Shown: in pieces, positions 1 through 8,840 of the stretch
Layout: the number at the start of each line of letters is the position of its first letter
How positions within the stretch are numbered: position 1 is the stretch's first letter
Origin: Actinomadura terrae
Lineage (GTDB): Bacteria > Actinomycetota > Actinomycetes > Streptosporangiales > Streptosporangiaceae
Length of the DNA: 64,000 nt
Direction of reading: 5' to 3'
Assembly: GCF_022751215.1 (NCBI RefSeq)
Contig: NZ_JAICDG010000003.1
Span: forward strand, 124,001 to 188,000
The notes under the pieces: generated by a model
What the model was told of the DNA's origin: nothing
Databases searched by the model: none
What the model saw: the letters and a program-made list of their open reading frames with translations, nothing else
Position numbers and translations under genes: made by a program

Positions 1-181
1 CCACGCGCGTCATGGAGTCATCACCTCGATCAACACGGCCCGCGCGAGCGGCATCCTGGGCGTGTGCTCGACCGTAACAGCTCTTGCCCCCCGAAGAGGT
101 CTCGAACGCGCAGCGAAAGCAAGGAAGCCCTCCTTTTTCCCGGCAAGCTCACCAGGGGCGGCGTGCCTTACGCTCTGGTAC

Positions 182-2629
182 GTGACCGAGCGTTACCCGG
201 ATCAATGGGAGGCCGACGTCGTCCTCAGCGACGGCGGAACGGCCCATCTGCGGCCCATCCGGAGCGAGGACGCCGAGATTCTGCGGGTGTTCTACGCGCG
301 GCTGTCGCCGGAGTCGATCTACTACCGGTTCTTCTCGCCCCGGCCGAGCCTCACCGACCGTGAGGTCGAGCACTTCACGTCGGTCGACCACGACCGGCGC
401 GTCGCGCTGATCGCCACGATCGGGGAGGAGATGGTGGCGGTCGTCCGGTACGACAGCTTCGAGGACCGTCCGGAGACGGCGGAGGTCGCGTTCCTGGTGG
501 AGGACGCGCACCAGGGACGGGGGCTCGGCGCGGTGCTGCTGGAGCACATCGCGGCGGCGGCGCGGGAGCGGGGCGTGCGGCGGTTCGTGGCGAACGTGCT
601 GCCCGACAACCGGCGGATGACGCGGGTGTTCCGGGAGGCGGGCTACGAGGTCGGGCAGCGGTTCGAGGAGGGCGTGATCGAGCTCGTCCTGGACCTGGCG
701 CCCACCGAGACGTCGCTGGAGGTCATGACGGCGCGCGAGCACCGGGCGGAGTCGCGGTCGATCCAGCGGCTGCTGTTCCCGCGGTCGGTGGCGGTGATCG
801 GGGCGAGCCGGGCCGAGCACAGCGTGGGGCACACGGTCCTGCGGAACCTGCTCGGCGGGAACTTCACCGGTCCGGTGTATCCGGTGCATCCGACCGCGAT
901 GGCCGTGGCGGGTGTGCGCGCGTACGCGTCGGTCCTCCAGATCCCGGACGATGTGGACCTCGCCGTGGTGGCCGTCCGCGCGGATGCCGTCCACGGGGTG
1001 GTGGACGAATGCGCGGGCAAGGGCGTGCGTGGGCTGGTGGTGGTGTCGTCCGGCTTCGGGGAGACGGGGCCGGAGGGGCGGGCGAGCCAGGAGGAGCTGG
1101 TCCGGCTCGCGCGCGCCTACGGGATGCGGGTCGTGGGGCCCAACTGCCTCGGCATCGCCAACACCGACCCGGACGTGCGGCTGAACGCGACTTTGGCGCC
1201 GACCCTGCCGGGACGCGGCCCGGTGGGGTTCTTCTCGCAGTCCGGCGCGCTCGGCATCGCCATCCTCCAGCGGACGGCGGCGCGCGGCCTCGGGCTGTCC
1301 ACGTTCGTCTCCGCCGGGAACCGGGCCGACGTGTCCGGCAACGACCTGATGCAGTACTGGGAGGAGGACCCGGCGACCAAGGCCGTCCTGCTGTATCTGG
1401 AGTCGCTGGGGAACCCGCGCAAGTTCGCCCGGCTCGCGCGCAGGCTCGGCCGCCGTAAGCCGATCGTGGCGGTGAAGAGCGGACGCGGGACGCAGGGTGT
1501 TCCGATCGGGCACTCGGCGCGGGCGCTGACCCTGCCCGACCACGCGGTCAGCGCACTGTTCGCGCAGGCCGGCGTCATCCGCGTCGAGGACCTGTCGGAG
1601 CTGTTCGACGTCGCGCAGTTGCTTGCCTACCAGCCGCTCCCGGCCGGGGACCGTATCGCGATCATCGACAACTCCGACTCGCTGGGGCTGCTGGCGCAGG
1701 ACGCGGCGACCGCGCTCGGCCTGGAGGTCAGGCCGCGCCTGGACCTCGGGCCCCGCGCGGGCGCCGAGGAGTACGAGGCCGCGCTCGCCGGGGCGCTCGC
1801 GGACGACGCGGTCGACGCGGTCGTCGCGCTGTTCACGCCCCCGACGATCGGCGGCTACGACCTGCGCGTCCCCGAGCGGATCGTGCGGCTGGCGGAGGGG
1901 TCGTCCAAGCCGATCGTGGCGACGTACCTGGGGTTCGAGGGGATGCCCGCCGATCTGCGCGTCCCGGGGCCGGACGGGTCCGCCGCCGAGGGGTCGGTCC
2001 CGTCCTACGCGGCGCCGGAGGACGCGGTGCGGGCGCTGGCGTACGTCGTCCGGTACGCGCAGTGGCGGCAGCGTCCGGTGGGGCGTCTCCCGGACCTGCC
2101 CGACGCCGACCGCGATCGCGCGCGAGGCCTGGTGGAGGAGTGGCTCGGACTCGGGGACGGGGGCCCGGTGCACGTCACGTCCGAGCAGGCCGCCGAACTC
2201 CTCGCCTGCTACGGCATCGAGGCCGGCGGCGAGGGCGGGGGAGTGCCGACCCGCATCGTCTCCATGGAGGACGCGTCGTTCGGCGCCGTCGTGTCGTTCG
2301 GCCTGGCCGACGAGACCGCCGCTCTCCTGGACGACCGCGCCTACCGGCTCGGGCCGCTCACCGACGCCGAGGCGGCCGACCTGGTCCGCGCGATCCGGAC
2401 GGCCCCGCTCCTGCTCGGCCATCGCGGCGCCGAACCGGTCGACCTCGCGGCGCTGGAGGGGCTGCTCGTCCGGGTGTCGCGGCTCGGCTACGAGATCCCC
2501 GAGGTGGCGCGGCTGGAGCTGAACCCCGTCATGGCGGACGCGTCCGGCGCCGCCGTCGGCCGCGTCACCCTGCGACTGGAGCGCCCGCTCGGCCCGCGCC
2601 CCGAACTCGGCCCGCGCCGCCTGCCCTGA
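182..2629 (+). CDS. GNAT acetyltransferase / ADP-forming acyl-CoA synthetase-like fusion protein
   Basis: Predicted protein lysine acetyltransferase of the actinobacterial Pat type: an N-terminal GNAT domain (about residues 20-175, acetyl-CoA loop QGRGLG near residue 110) joined to a CoA-binding and ligase domain of ADP-forming acetyl-CoA synthetases (about 200-660), with a conserved His near residue 444 (GHSARAL), and a C-terminal ATP-grasp remnant. The frame is open back to the left window edge, but family members start at the motif VTERYPDQWEADV, so I place the start at GTG 182. The ATP-grasp part is abnormally short: it jumps from CYGIEAGGEGGG straight to PTRIVSMEDASFG, without the usual ATP-binding half of about 70-80 residues. 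Ligase activity is therefore doubtful, and a CoA-sensing role is inference. About 815 aa. Confidence 0.85.
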   Translation: MTERYPDQWEADVVLSDGGTAHLRPIRSEDAEILRVFYARLSPESIYYRFFSPRPSLTDREVEHFTSVDHDRRVALIATIGEEMVAVVRYDSFEDRPETAEVAFLVEDAHQGRGLGAVLLEHIAAAARERGVRRFVANVLPDNRRMTRVFREAGYEVGQRFEEGVIELVLDLAPTETSLEVMTAREHRAESRSIQRLLFPRSVAVIGASRAEHSVGHTVLRNLLGGNFTGPVYPVHPTAMAVAGVRAYASVLQIPDDVDLAVVAVRADAVHGVVDECAGKGVRGLVVVSSGFGETGPEGRASQEELVRLARAYGMRVVGPNCLGIANTDPDVRLNATLAPTLPGRGPVGFFSQSGALGIAILQRTAARGLGLSTFVSAGNRADVSGNDLMQYWEEDPATKAVLLYLESLGNPRKFARLARRLGRRKPIVAVKSGRGTQGVPIGHSARALTLPDHAVSALFAQAGVIRVEDLSELFDVAQLLAYQPLPAGDRIAIIDNSDSLGLLAQDAATALGLEVRPRLDLGPRAGAEEYEAALAGALADDAVDAVVALFTPPTIGGYDLRVPERIVRLAEGSSKPIVATYLGFEGMPADLRVPGPDGSAAEGSVPSYAAPEDAVRALAYVVRYAQWRQRPVGRLPDLPDADRDRARGLVEEWLGLGDGGPVHVTSEQAAELLACYGIEAGGEGGGVPTRIVSMEDASFGAVVSFGLADETAALLDDRAYRLGPLTDAEAADLVRAIRTAPLLLGHRGAEPVDLAALEGLLVRVSRLGYEIPEVARLELNPVMADASGAAVGRVTLRLERPLGPRPELGPRRLP

Positions 2630-2649
2630 CCCCTCCCCCCGGCGCCCTG

Positions 2650-2990
2650 CCCTGACCGTCAGCCCGGCGCCCGCCTTGATGCTCAGCCGGGCGGCGGGGT
2701 TGATCCTCAGTCGGGCGGCGGCGTTGATCGTCGGCCGGGCGCCCGCCCCGATCGTTGGCCGGGCGCCTGCCCTGACCCCTCAGCCGGGCACCGGCCCTGA
2801 TCGTTGGCCGGGCGCCTGCCCTGACCCCTCAGCTGGGCGGCGGCGTTGATCGTCCGCCGGGTACCCGTCCTGATCGTCAGCCCGGCGCCTGCCTTAGTCT
2901 TCAGCCGGGCACCGGCCCTGATTGTCAGGCGGGCACCGGCCCTGATCGTTCGGCCGGGCGGCTGCGCTGAGACCTCAGCCGGGCGGTGGG
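2650..2990. repeat. Degenerate 24-25 bp tandem repeat array, about 14 units
   Basis: Head-to-tail units of 24 bp, occasionally 25, with approximate consensus CCCTGATCGTCAGCCGGGCG followed by CCTG. The run begins just after the GNAT-ligase gene, whose stop codon sits in a related unit, and ends at the 3' end of the minus-strand proline-rich ORF. Units alternate between GCC- and GGCGG-type tails. No convincing gene lies inside. In one minus-strand frame it reads as a degenerate octapeptide (RTIRAGAR, LTIRAGAR, LKTKAGAG). Confidence 0.8.
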
Positions 2991-3259
2991 GGTGGGCTGG
3001 GCTCCGGCGTTGGCGGGACGGGGTCGGGTTCCGGTGGGCTCGGCGGGCTCGGGTCCGGTGGAGGCCCCGGGGGTGTCGGCTCCGGCGGAGGGCCGGGCGG
3101 GACGGGGTCGGGTGCGGGTCCCGGCGGCACCGGGCCGGGAGGTTGCGGGGCCGGTCCGGGCGGCGGCTCGGGGGGCGGCACCAGCGGCTGAGGCGTGGGA
3201 GCCGGGTCGGGCGTGGGCGGCGGAACCGGGGGCGGGGACGGCAGCGGATCTTTGTCCAT
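2975..3259 (-). CDS. Small proline-rich hypothetical protein
   Basis: 94-aa ORF starting MDKDPLPSPPP; the rest is almost entirely Pro with Gly, Glu, Asp, Thr, Ala and Ser spacers (PPGP, PPEP and PDP runs). It has no signal peptide and no membrane segment. A purine-rich GGGAGGGG lies immediately before the ATG but is rather close. It is divergent from the DUF5998 gene about 100 bp away, and its 3' end abuts the 24-bp repeat array. Such proline-rich ORFs arise easily in GC-rich DNA, so it may not be a real gene. If translated, it would be a disordered polypeptide of unknown role. Confidence 0.4.
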   Translation of the reverse strand: MDKDPLPSPPPVPPPTPDPAPTPQPLVPPPEPPPGPAPQPPGPVPPGPAPDPVPPGPPPEPTPPGPPPDPSPPSPPEPDPVPPTPEPSPPPPPG

Positions 3260-3361
3260 ACCCCTCCCGTACCCCGCGTCCCGTCCCCTGACCACGTCCC
3301 AGGGGCATGTGCCGGTTCTGGCATGTGCGCGCCCGCCCCCGGACAGGGCAGGATGGGGGCC

Positions 3362-3943
3362 ATGAGGGAAACCCGAGCGACCGATCACGGTTTGCGCACG
3401 GCGATCGAGCGCAGCGGTTACTATCCGGTACTGGTCGCGGACGCGGTGGAGTCGGCCGTCGGTGACGAGCGCGTCATCGCCTACGTGGTGCACCACGAGG
3501 CCACCTTCGACCCCGCGATGGAGGTGCGCCGGCACGTGACCGTGCTGGTGCTGTCGGCGAGCCGGCTGCTGGTGTGCCACACCGACGAGCACCCGCCCGG
3601 CGAGGGCATGGCCCAGCCGCACGCGTCCACCACCACCGAGGCCGTCAAGCTGGACCGCGTCCAGTCGGTCGCGGTGACCCGGGTCGTCCCGGACCCCGCG
3701 TCCTACGTGCCGGGGGTGCCGCCCACCGAGGTCGTGCTGACGATCGGCTGGGGCGCGATCGCCCACATCGACCTGGAGCCCGCGACCTGTGGCGACGAGA
3801 ACTGCGAGGCCGACCACGGCTACACCGGCAGCGTCACCGCCGACGACCTGTCGCTGCGGGTGAGCGAGGCCGCCGACGGCGCCGAGGCGGTCGCGCAGGT
3901 GCTCGCCTTCGCCGAGGAGCTCTCGACCGCGACGGCGCGGTGA
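3362..3943 (+). CDS. DUF5998 family protein
   Basis: 193-aa cytoplasmic protein recognised as the DUF5998 family of actinobacteria. No catalytic motif is visible; near the C-terminus lies a Cys-containing stretch CGDENCEADHG that could bind metal. The start at ATG 3362 (MRETRATDHG) fits the family; a -10-like CAGGAT lies 7 nt upstream, so the message may be leaderless. Its TGA overlaps the GTG of the next phosphatase gene (GTGA), so the two are translationally coupled. Function unknown. Confidence 0.8.
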   Translation: MRETRATDHGLRTAIERSGYYPVLVADAVESAVGDERVIAYVVHHEATFDPAMEVRRHVTVLVLSASRLLVCHTDEHPPGEGMAQPHASTTTEAVKLDRVQSVAVTRVVPDPASYVPGVPPTEVVLTIGWGAIAHIDLEPATCGDENCEADHGYTGSVTADDLSLRVSEAADGAEAVAQVLAFAEELSTATAR

Positions 3944-5202
3944 GCACCGCCGACCGCGAGGCGGACGCCCGCGACCGCGAGGCGAACCCCCGCGATCCCG
4001 TGGTCAGCGCCCGGGACCGCGAGGTGAGCGCCCGCGATCCCGGGGTGAGCGCGTTGTCCCCGCGTCCGGCCGCCGCCCCGGGTTCGGTGGCGCGGCCGGA
4101 GGCGCCTCGGTATGGGGCGGGGGCGCTCGCCGATCTTCCGCCGTCGGTGCTGTCCGCGCTGGGCGTGCCGGGCGGGGTGAACGTGCTCGGCCTGCCGTCG
4201 GTGCCGCGCGTGTGCGTCCTGATCGTGGACGGGCTCGGCTGGGAGCTGCTGCGCGCCCACCCGGCCGACGCGCCGTTCCTGAACGCGATGGACGGCGGCG
4301 CGATCACGGCCGGGTTCCCCGCGACGACGGTCACGAGCCTCGGTTCGCTCGCCACCGGCCTGCCGCCCGGCGGGCACGGCCTGCTCGGCGTGCAGGTGGC
4401 GGTGCCGGGCACCGGGCGGCTGCTCAACTGCCTGCGCTGGCGGGACGACTCGGTCGACCCGGCGACGTTCCAGCCCGCCCCGACCGTGTACGAGCGCGCG
4501 GCGGCGGACGGCGTCGAGGTCGCCTACGTCGGGCTCGGCTACTACCGGGGGTCCGGGCTGAGCCGCGCCACCACCCGGGGTGCGACCTACCTGCCCGCCG
4601 ACAGCCTCGGCCAGCTCGTCGGGCGGGCCGAGTACGCGCTCGGCCTCGGCGACCGGTCGTTCGTCACCGTCTACCATCCCGACCTCGACTCGACCGGGCA
4701 CCGGTTCGGCGTCGCGTCCGCCGACTGGCGCGTCCAGCTGCGGTTCGTCGACGACCTCGCGCGGCGGATCGCGGACGTCCTGCCCGCCGGGGCGGCGCTC
4801 TACGTGACCGCCGACCACGGCATGGTCGACCCGTCCGAGCGGGTGGACGCCGACACGGTCCCCGGGTTGCGCGAGGGCGTCGCGCTGCTCGGCGGCGACG
4901 CGCGCTGCCGGTACGTCTACAGCGAGCCGGGCGCGCACGACGACGTCCTGGCGGCGTGGACGGACGTCCTCGGCGACCGCGCCTGGGTCGTGTCCCGCGA
5001 CGAGGCCGCCGCGAGCGGCTGGTTCGGCGAGCTCGCGCCCGGCATGGCGGAGCGGATCGGCGACGTGGTCGCGGTCGCGCGCGGCGAGCTGGCGATCACC
5101 GCGTCCGAGCGGGAGCCGTGGCTGGAGCGGATGGTCGGCATGCACGGCTCGCTCGTCCCGGCCGAGCTGCTGATCCCGCTGCTGAGTACGTCGCGCCCCT
5201 GA
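3940..5202 (+). CDS. Alkaline phosphatase superfamily protein (type I phosphodiesterase/nucleotide pyrophosphatase-like)
   Basis: 420-aa metal-dependent phosphatase or phosphodiesterase. Visible metal-site and nucleophile motifs are VDGLGW (Asp about 97), PATTVTSLG (candidate Thr nucleophile about 129-132), DLDSTGHRFG and TADHGMVD. There is no clear signal peptide, so it is probably cytoplasmic. The start is GTG 3940, overlapping the DUF5998 stop. The first 40 residues are an unusual repeated charged tail of five heptapeptides before the conserved domain begins at about residue 60. The substrate is unknown; the conserved pairing with DUF5998 suggests a shared function. Confidence 0.85.
   Translation: MSTADREADARDREANPRDPVVSARDREVSARDPGVSALSPRPAAAPGSVARPEAPRYGAGALADLPPSVLSALGVPGGVNVLGLPSVPRVCVLIVDGLGWELLRAHPADAPFLNAMDGGAITAGFPATTVTSLGSLATGLPPGGHGLLGVQVAVPGTGRLLNCLRWRDDSVDPATFQPAPTVYERAAADGVEVAYVGLGYYRGSGLSRATTRGATYLPADSLGQLVGRAEYALGLGDRSFVTVYHPDLDSTGHRFGVASADWRVQLRFVDDLARRIADVLPAGAALYVTADHGMVDPSERVDADTVPGLREGVALLGGDARCRYVYSEPGAHDDVLAAWTDVLGDRAWVVSRDEAAASGWFGELAPGMAERIGDVVAVARGELAITASEREPWLERMVGMHGSLVPAELLIPLLSTSRP
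3952..4056 (+). repeat. Five 21-bp in-frame repeats encoding heptapeptides
   Basis: Five tandem 21-bp units at the start of the phosphatase gene encode DREADAR, DREANPR, DPVVSAR, DREVSAR and DPGVSAL. Codon-level similarity between units indicates recent tandem duplication. Confidence 0.75.
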
Positions 5203-5238
5203 CCGGCACGGTCAACGGCGGCGCGGTGCGCGGCGGCC

Positions 5239-5244
5239 TAGGCT
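5239..5244 (+). promoter_or_regulatory. -10 hexamer for leaderless sulfurtransferase mRNA
   Basis: TAGGCT fits the actinobacterial -10 (TAnnnT) and lies exactly 7 nt before the GTG start, with no Shine-Dalgarno in between, as expected for a leaderless transcript. No good -35 is seen. Confidence 0.45.
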
Positions 5245-5251
5245 ACGAGTT

Positions 5252-6136
5252 GTGACGAACCAGAACTCGCCCCTCCCGAATCGGGGCAAGGCCGGTCAAA
5301 CTGGCGAGGTGCATCCTCTCATCGAAGTGCCCGCGCTGGACCGGCTGCTCCGGCAGCAGACCCCCATGGTCCTGCTGGACGTGCGATGGCATCTGGGGGG
5401 CCCGCCCGGGATCGAGTCCTATCGCCGGGGCCACCTGCCCGGGGCGGTCTTCGTCGACCTCGGCCGGGACGTCGCGGGGCCGCCCGGCGAGGGCGGGCGG
5501 CATCCGCTGCCCGAGTCCGGCGACTTCGAGGCCGCCATGCGCCGCGCCGGGGTGTCGGCGGACAAGCTCGTCGTGGTCTACGACGACGCCGACTCCACCG
5601 CCGCCGCCCGGCTCTGGTGGGCGCTGCGCTATTTCGGCCATGACCGCGTCCGGGTTCTGGACGGCGGGTACAGGGCGTGGACGGAGGCGGGCCACCCGGT
5701 GACCACCGCCGAGCCGGAGGTCAAGCCGGGCGACTTCATCGCCGATCCCGGACGGCTGCCCGTCCTGGACGCCGACGGCGCCGCCGCGCTGGCCGGTGCG
5801 GGCGTCCTGCTCGACGCGCGGGCCGCCGAGCGCTTCCGCGGCGAGCGGGAACCCATCGACCCCGTCGCGGGCCACATCCCGGGGGCGCGGAACGCCCCCA
5901 CGTCCGGGAACGTCGGCGTGGACGGCCGCTTCCTGCCGCCGAGCCTGCTGCGCGAGCGGTTCGCCAAGCTCGGCGCGACCGACGCGCTCGACGTCGGCGC
6001 CTACTGCGGCTCCGGTGTGACGGCCGCGCACGAGATCCTCGCCCTCAACCTCGCCGGAATCCCGGCCGCCCTCTACGTCGGCTCCTGGTCCCACTGGGTG
6101 ACCGACCCGTCCCGTCCGGTCGCCACCGGCGACTGA
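5252..6136 (+). CDS. Sulfurtransferase, two rhodanese domains (thiosulfate/3-mercaptopyruvate type)
   Basis: 294-aa tandem rhodanese. The N-terminal domain (about 20-150) is inactive, and the C-terminal domain carries the catalytic Cys near residue 252 in the loop CGSGVT, the form seen in mercaptopyruvate/thiosulfate sulfurtransferases. It transfers sulfane sulfur to cyanide or thiol acceptors in the cytoplasm. GTG 5252 is preceded by TAGGCT 7 nt upstream and lacks an SD; a downstream GTG (VHPLIEVP) is the alternative start. It lies about 50 bp after the phosphatase, possibly with its own promoter. Which sulfur donor it uses cannot be told from the sequence. Confidence 0.9.
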   Translation: MTNQNSPLPNRGKAGQTGEVHPLIEVPALDRLLRQQTPMVLLDVRWHLGGPPGIESYRRGHLPGAVFVDLGRDVAGPPGEGGRHPLPESGDFEAAMRRAGVSADKLVVVYDDADSTAAARLWWALRYFGHDRVRVLDGGYRAWTEAGHPVTTAEPEVKPGDFIADPGRLPVLDADGAAALAGAGVLLDARAAERFRGEREPIDPVAGHIPGARNAPTSGNVGVDGRFLPPSLLRERFAKLGATDALDVGAYCGSGVTAAHEILALNLAGIPAALYVGSWSHWVTDPSRPVATGD

Positions 6137-6203
6137 GCAGCCCCGGACGCGGCGCGGCTTCGGCCGCGCCGCGCCCGGGGCCGACGACGTGCTGAGCGGG
6201 CGG

Positions 6204-8840
6204 TCAGCCCAGTCCCATGCAGAGGAAGCCCATCACACCTGGGGTTCGCGGGACGGACGCCAGCGCGCGCGCCGGTGACCCGCCCCCGGCCAAGGCGGTG
6301 TGGAAGGCGGCCATGAACTCCGGTGCCGCCTCGTCCCGGACGGGGGTGACGCTGGTGATGACCGTGGCCGTGCCCAGGGCGAGCAGGACCCCCGCCATGC
6401 CGAGGACGGCGTCGCCCTCGTCCGCGCGTCCGCCGTCGCAGGAGGAGAGCACCACCACGCGCGGTGCGGTGGTCAGCTCGTCCAGGTCGTGGACCATGAG
6501 CGGGCCGTCCGCCATGCGCAGGCGCGAGAACAGGGCGTTGCCAGGCTGAAATTCCCCGTGGGCGGCGATGTGGGCGAGCGCGGCGCCGTCCAGGGCGTCG
6601 CGGACGGCTTCCGCGCGCGCCCCCGGACCGTCCAGGACGACCGCCCGCGGATAGAGGCGCCGCAGCGCGGACAGCTCGCGCGCGGTGTGCTCCAGGCCGG
6701 GCCCTCCGGCCAGCACGGTATGCCCCGCCGCCCGTTCGACGGCCGCGGCCCGCAGCCACGCCCCCGCCGACGGGACGACCGTGAACGGGCGTCCGGCCAG
6801 CGGCGGCAGTGCCGCCCACGGCAGGCCGTGCAACCGTCCGGGCGGGGCGATGACCAGTTCGCGGTCCCCGATGTCCAGCTGGAGCGGGCCCAGCAGCTGG
6901 CGGCCGAGGCGTTCGCGGGAGCGGGCGAGCGTCTGCGCGGCGGACGCGTCGTCCTCCGCCGCCGCGAGGTGGCGGAGCGCGAGCCGCGCCAGCGTGAGGT
7001 GGTGGACGGCGGCCGCGCACGTCCCGAGGCGGCGCCGCCGGACGCGCCCGTCGGCGATCGTCACGGCGTGCAGGTCGCCGCCGACCGCGACCAGCTCGAC
7101 CAGCGCCCGCCCGGCCAGCGCCGCGACGACGTCGTCGAGCTCCGGGGAGCGCCGCGCGAGGCCGTCGGGGGCGCGGCGCCGGGTGTGCGCCATCACCCGC
7201 GACTCCAGGACGGCCAGCTCGTTCGACAGCGCGGAGCCGAGGCCCCCGCGCGCCGTGTCGGCGGTGTGCTCGACGCTGAGCGCGCGCAGGGCGGCCAGCG
7301 CGGCGGCCCGCTCGGGGTCCCGGGGCGGGCGCACCCGCGCCGGGCGGGCCACCGCGCGGCGCCGCTCCTCCACCGCGAACAGCTCCTGCGCGGAGCGGGC
7401 CAGCCCGAGCCCGAGGGCGGCCAGCTCCGTGGTGAACCCCGCCGCCCGCGCGCGCAGGTCGAGCGCGCCGAGCGCCTCCGCGTGGTCCTCGGCGATCTCC
7501 AGCCCGATCCGGACGGCGTCCATCGCGCCCTTGTGGTCCTCCATCGCGCGGCGTTCGAGCGCGATCGCGTGCCAGGCCGAGATCCGCACGGACGCCGGGC
7601 CGCGCATGCTCCCGATCGTCGACAGCAGGTGCCCCGCCGGGCGGCCCTGCGCCAGCGCCACGCGCGCCGCGACGACGCGGGCGTCGGCCGCCGCGACGAC
7701 CCAGCCGCCGTCCTGGAGCCGATCCGCCGTGGCCACGGCCGTCCGGTACAGCAGCGGCGACCGCTCCCCGCACGTCCAGCGGGCCCGCAGCAGCAGGTGC
7801 TCGGCCAGCAGCATCCAGCCGATGCGCTCCTGCTCGGCGAACTTGATCCGGGCGCGCTCGGCCGTCCCGACCGCCCGCACCGCCTGGCCGCCCGCCAGTT
7901 CGGCGTGGGCGAGCAGCAGCAGGCCGTCCGCGACGTCGCACCGGTACCCGTTCGCCGTGACCGCCGCGAGGGCGTCCTTGAGGAGCGGGCGCGCCTCGTC
8001 TGCCAGGCCAGCCATGATCAGGGCCTCCGCCTGGTCGAACCGGCACTGCGCCAGGCGCTCGCCGACCAGGCCGGGCTCGGCCTCCGCGAAGAGCCGCAGC
8101 GCGCGCGAGAGGTCCCCGCGCCGCGACATCGCGAAGCCCAGGTTGGCCTTGGCCGTCGCCGTCTGGTGCGCGAGCCCGGCCGCCTCGCCCACCGCGATCG
8201 CCTCCGCCAGGACCGCCTCCGCGCCGTCGAGGTCCCCGCCGAGCGCCTGCGCCAGGCCCAGGTTGGCCAGCAGGCCGTTGAGCGTCGCGGGATCGTCCCC
8301 GCGCCGGAGCTTGCGCAGGGCCCGCGCCGCCACGTCCTGCGCCTCGGCGAGCCGTCCGGCGCGGGCGAGCGCGCACGCCGTGTTCGCGGCGAGCCGGTCG
8401 GCGTCCGCTCCGCGCAGGACGGGCGCCGCCGCTCCCGCGCACGCCAGCGCCGCGCCCGGCTCGCCCCGCGCGGCGAGCAGCCCGACCAGGTTCATCCTCA
8501 CCTGCGCCGCCGCGTACGGATCGGCCCAGCCCTCCGAAGGCTCGGGCGGCACGGCCACGCCGAACGGCAGGTCCAGCGGGTCGGGGACGGACGCCCCCCT
8601 GCGGCCCTCCGCCAGGTCCAGGGCGCTGCGGAGATAGCGCAGGCCGTCGTCCAGCAGACCCTGCTCCTTGGACGCCAGCCCCGCCACGCGCAGCGCGAGG
8701 ATCTCCTCGGACGGCACGGACGCGCTCTCCAGAAGCGACAACGCGCGGGTGCGGGCCGCCACCGGGGACATGGCCACCAGCCGCAGCAGCGCGCGCTCTC
8801 CCTGCCCCTTCACAACAGGGGGTTTCACCACGGGCCCCAT
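6204..8840 (-). CDS. TPR-CHAT caspase-like protein
   Basis: 878-aa protein: a long N-terminal and central helical region of TPR-like repeats rich in Ala and Leu (about 20-560), then a C-terminal CHAT (caspase HetF-associated with TPRs) domain. The catalytic dyad is visible: His about 761 in AAHGEF and Cys about 801 in LSSCDGG. The start at ATG 8840 overlaps the stop of the upstream 149-aa gene (TGATG). It is the last gene of a four-gene unit with an S8 peptidase and an ECF sigma factor. CHAT proteins are proteases often placed in bacterial conflict and programmed-death systems; a triggered-proteolysis role here is inference from family and context. Confidence 0.9.
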   Translation of the reverse strand: MGPVVKPPVVKGQGERALLRLVAMSPVAARTRALSLLESASVPSEEILALRVAGLASKEQGLLDDGLRYLRSALDLAEGRRGASVPDPLDLPFGVAVPPEPSEGWADPYAAAQVRMNLVGLLAARGEPGAALACAGAAAPVLRGADADRLAANTACALARAGRLAEAQDVAARALRKLRRGDDPATLNGLLANLGLAQALGGDLDGAEAVLAEAIAVGEAAGLAHQTATAKANLGFAMSRRGDLSRALRLFAEAEPGLVGERLAQCRFDQAEALIMAGLADEARPLLKDALAAVTANGYRCDVADGLLLLAHAELAGGQAVRAVGTAERARIKFAEQERIGWMLLAEHLLLRARWTCGERSPLLYRTAVATADRLQDGGWVVAAADARVVAARVALAQGRPAGHLLSTIGSMRGPASVRISAWHAIALERRAMEDHKGAMDAVRIGLEIAEDHAEALGALDLRARAAGFTTELAALGLGLARSAQELFAVEERRRAVARPARVRPPRDPERAAALAALRALSVEHTADTARGGLGSALSNELAVLESRVMAHTRRRAPDGLARRSPELDDVVAALAGRALVELVAVGGDLHAVTIADGRVRRRRLGTCAAAVHHLTLARLALRHLAAAEDDASAAQTLARSRERLGRQLLGPLQLDIGDRELVIAPPGRLHGLPWAALPPLAGRPFTVVPSAGAWLRAAAVERAAGHTVLAGGPGLEHTARELSALRRLYPRAVVLDGPGARAEAVRDALDGAALAHIAAHGEFQPGNALFSRLRMADGPLMVHDLDELTTAPRVVVLSSCDGGRADEGDAVLGMAGVLLALGTATVITSVTPVRDEAAPEFMAAFHTALAGGGSPARALASVPRTPGVMGFLCMGLG

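Noticed and set aside
1..181. Translation of the Pat-like gene from upstream of GTG 182
   Set aside because: The frame is open to the window edge, but the extra sequence has no similarity to the family N-terminus and no SD; homologues begin at the GTG used here.
149..2422. A 757-codon minus-strand open frame opposite the GNAT-ligase gene
   Set aside because: Arg/Pro/Asp-rich shadow of the real gene; no motif or SD.
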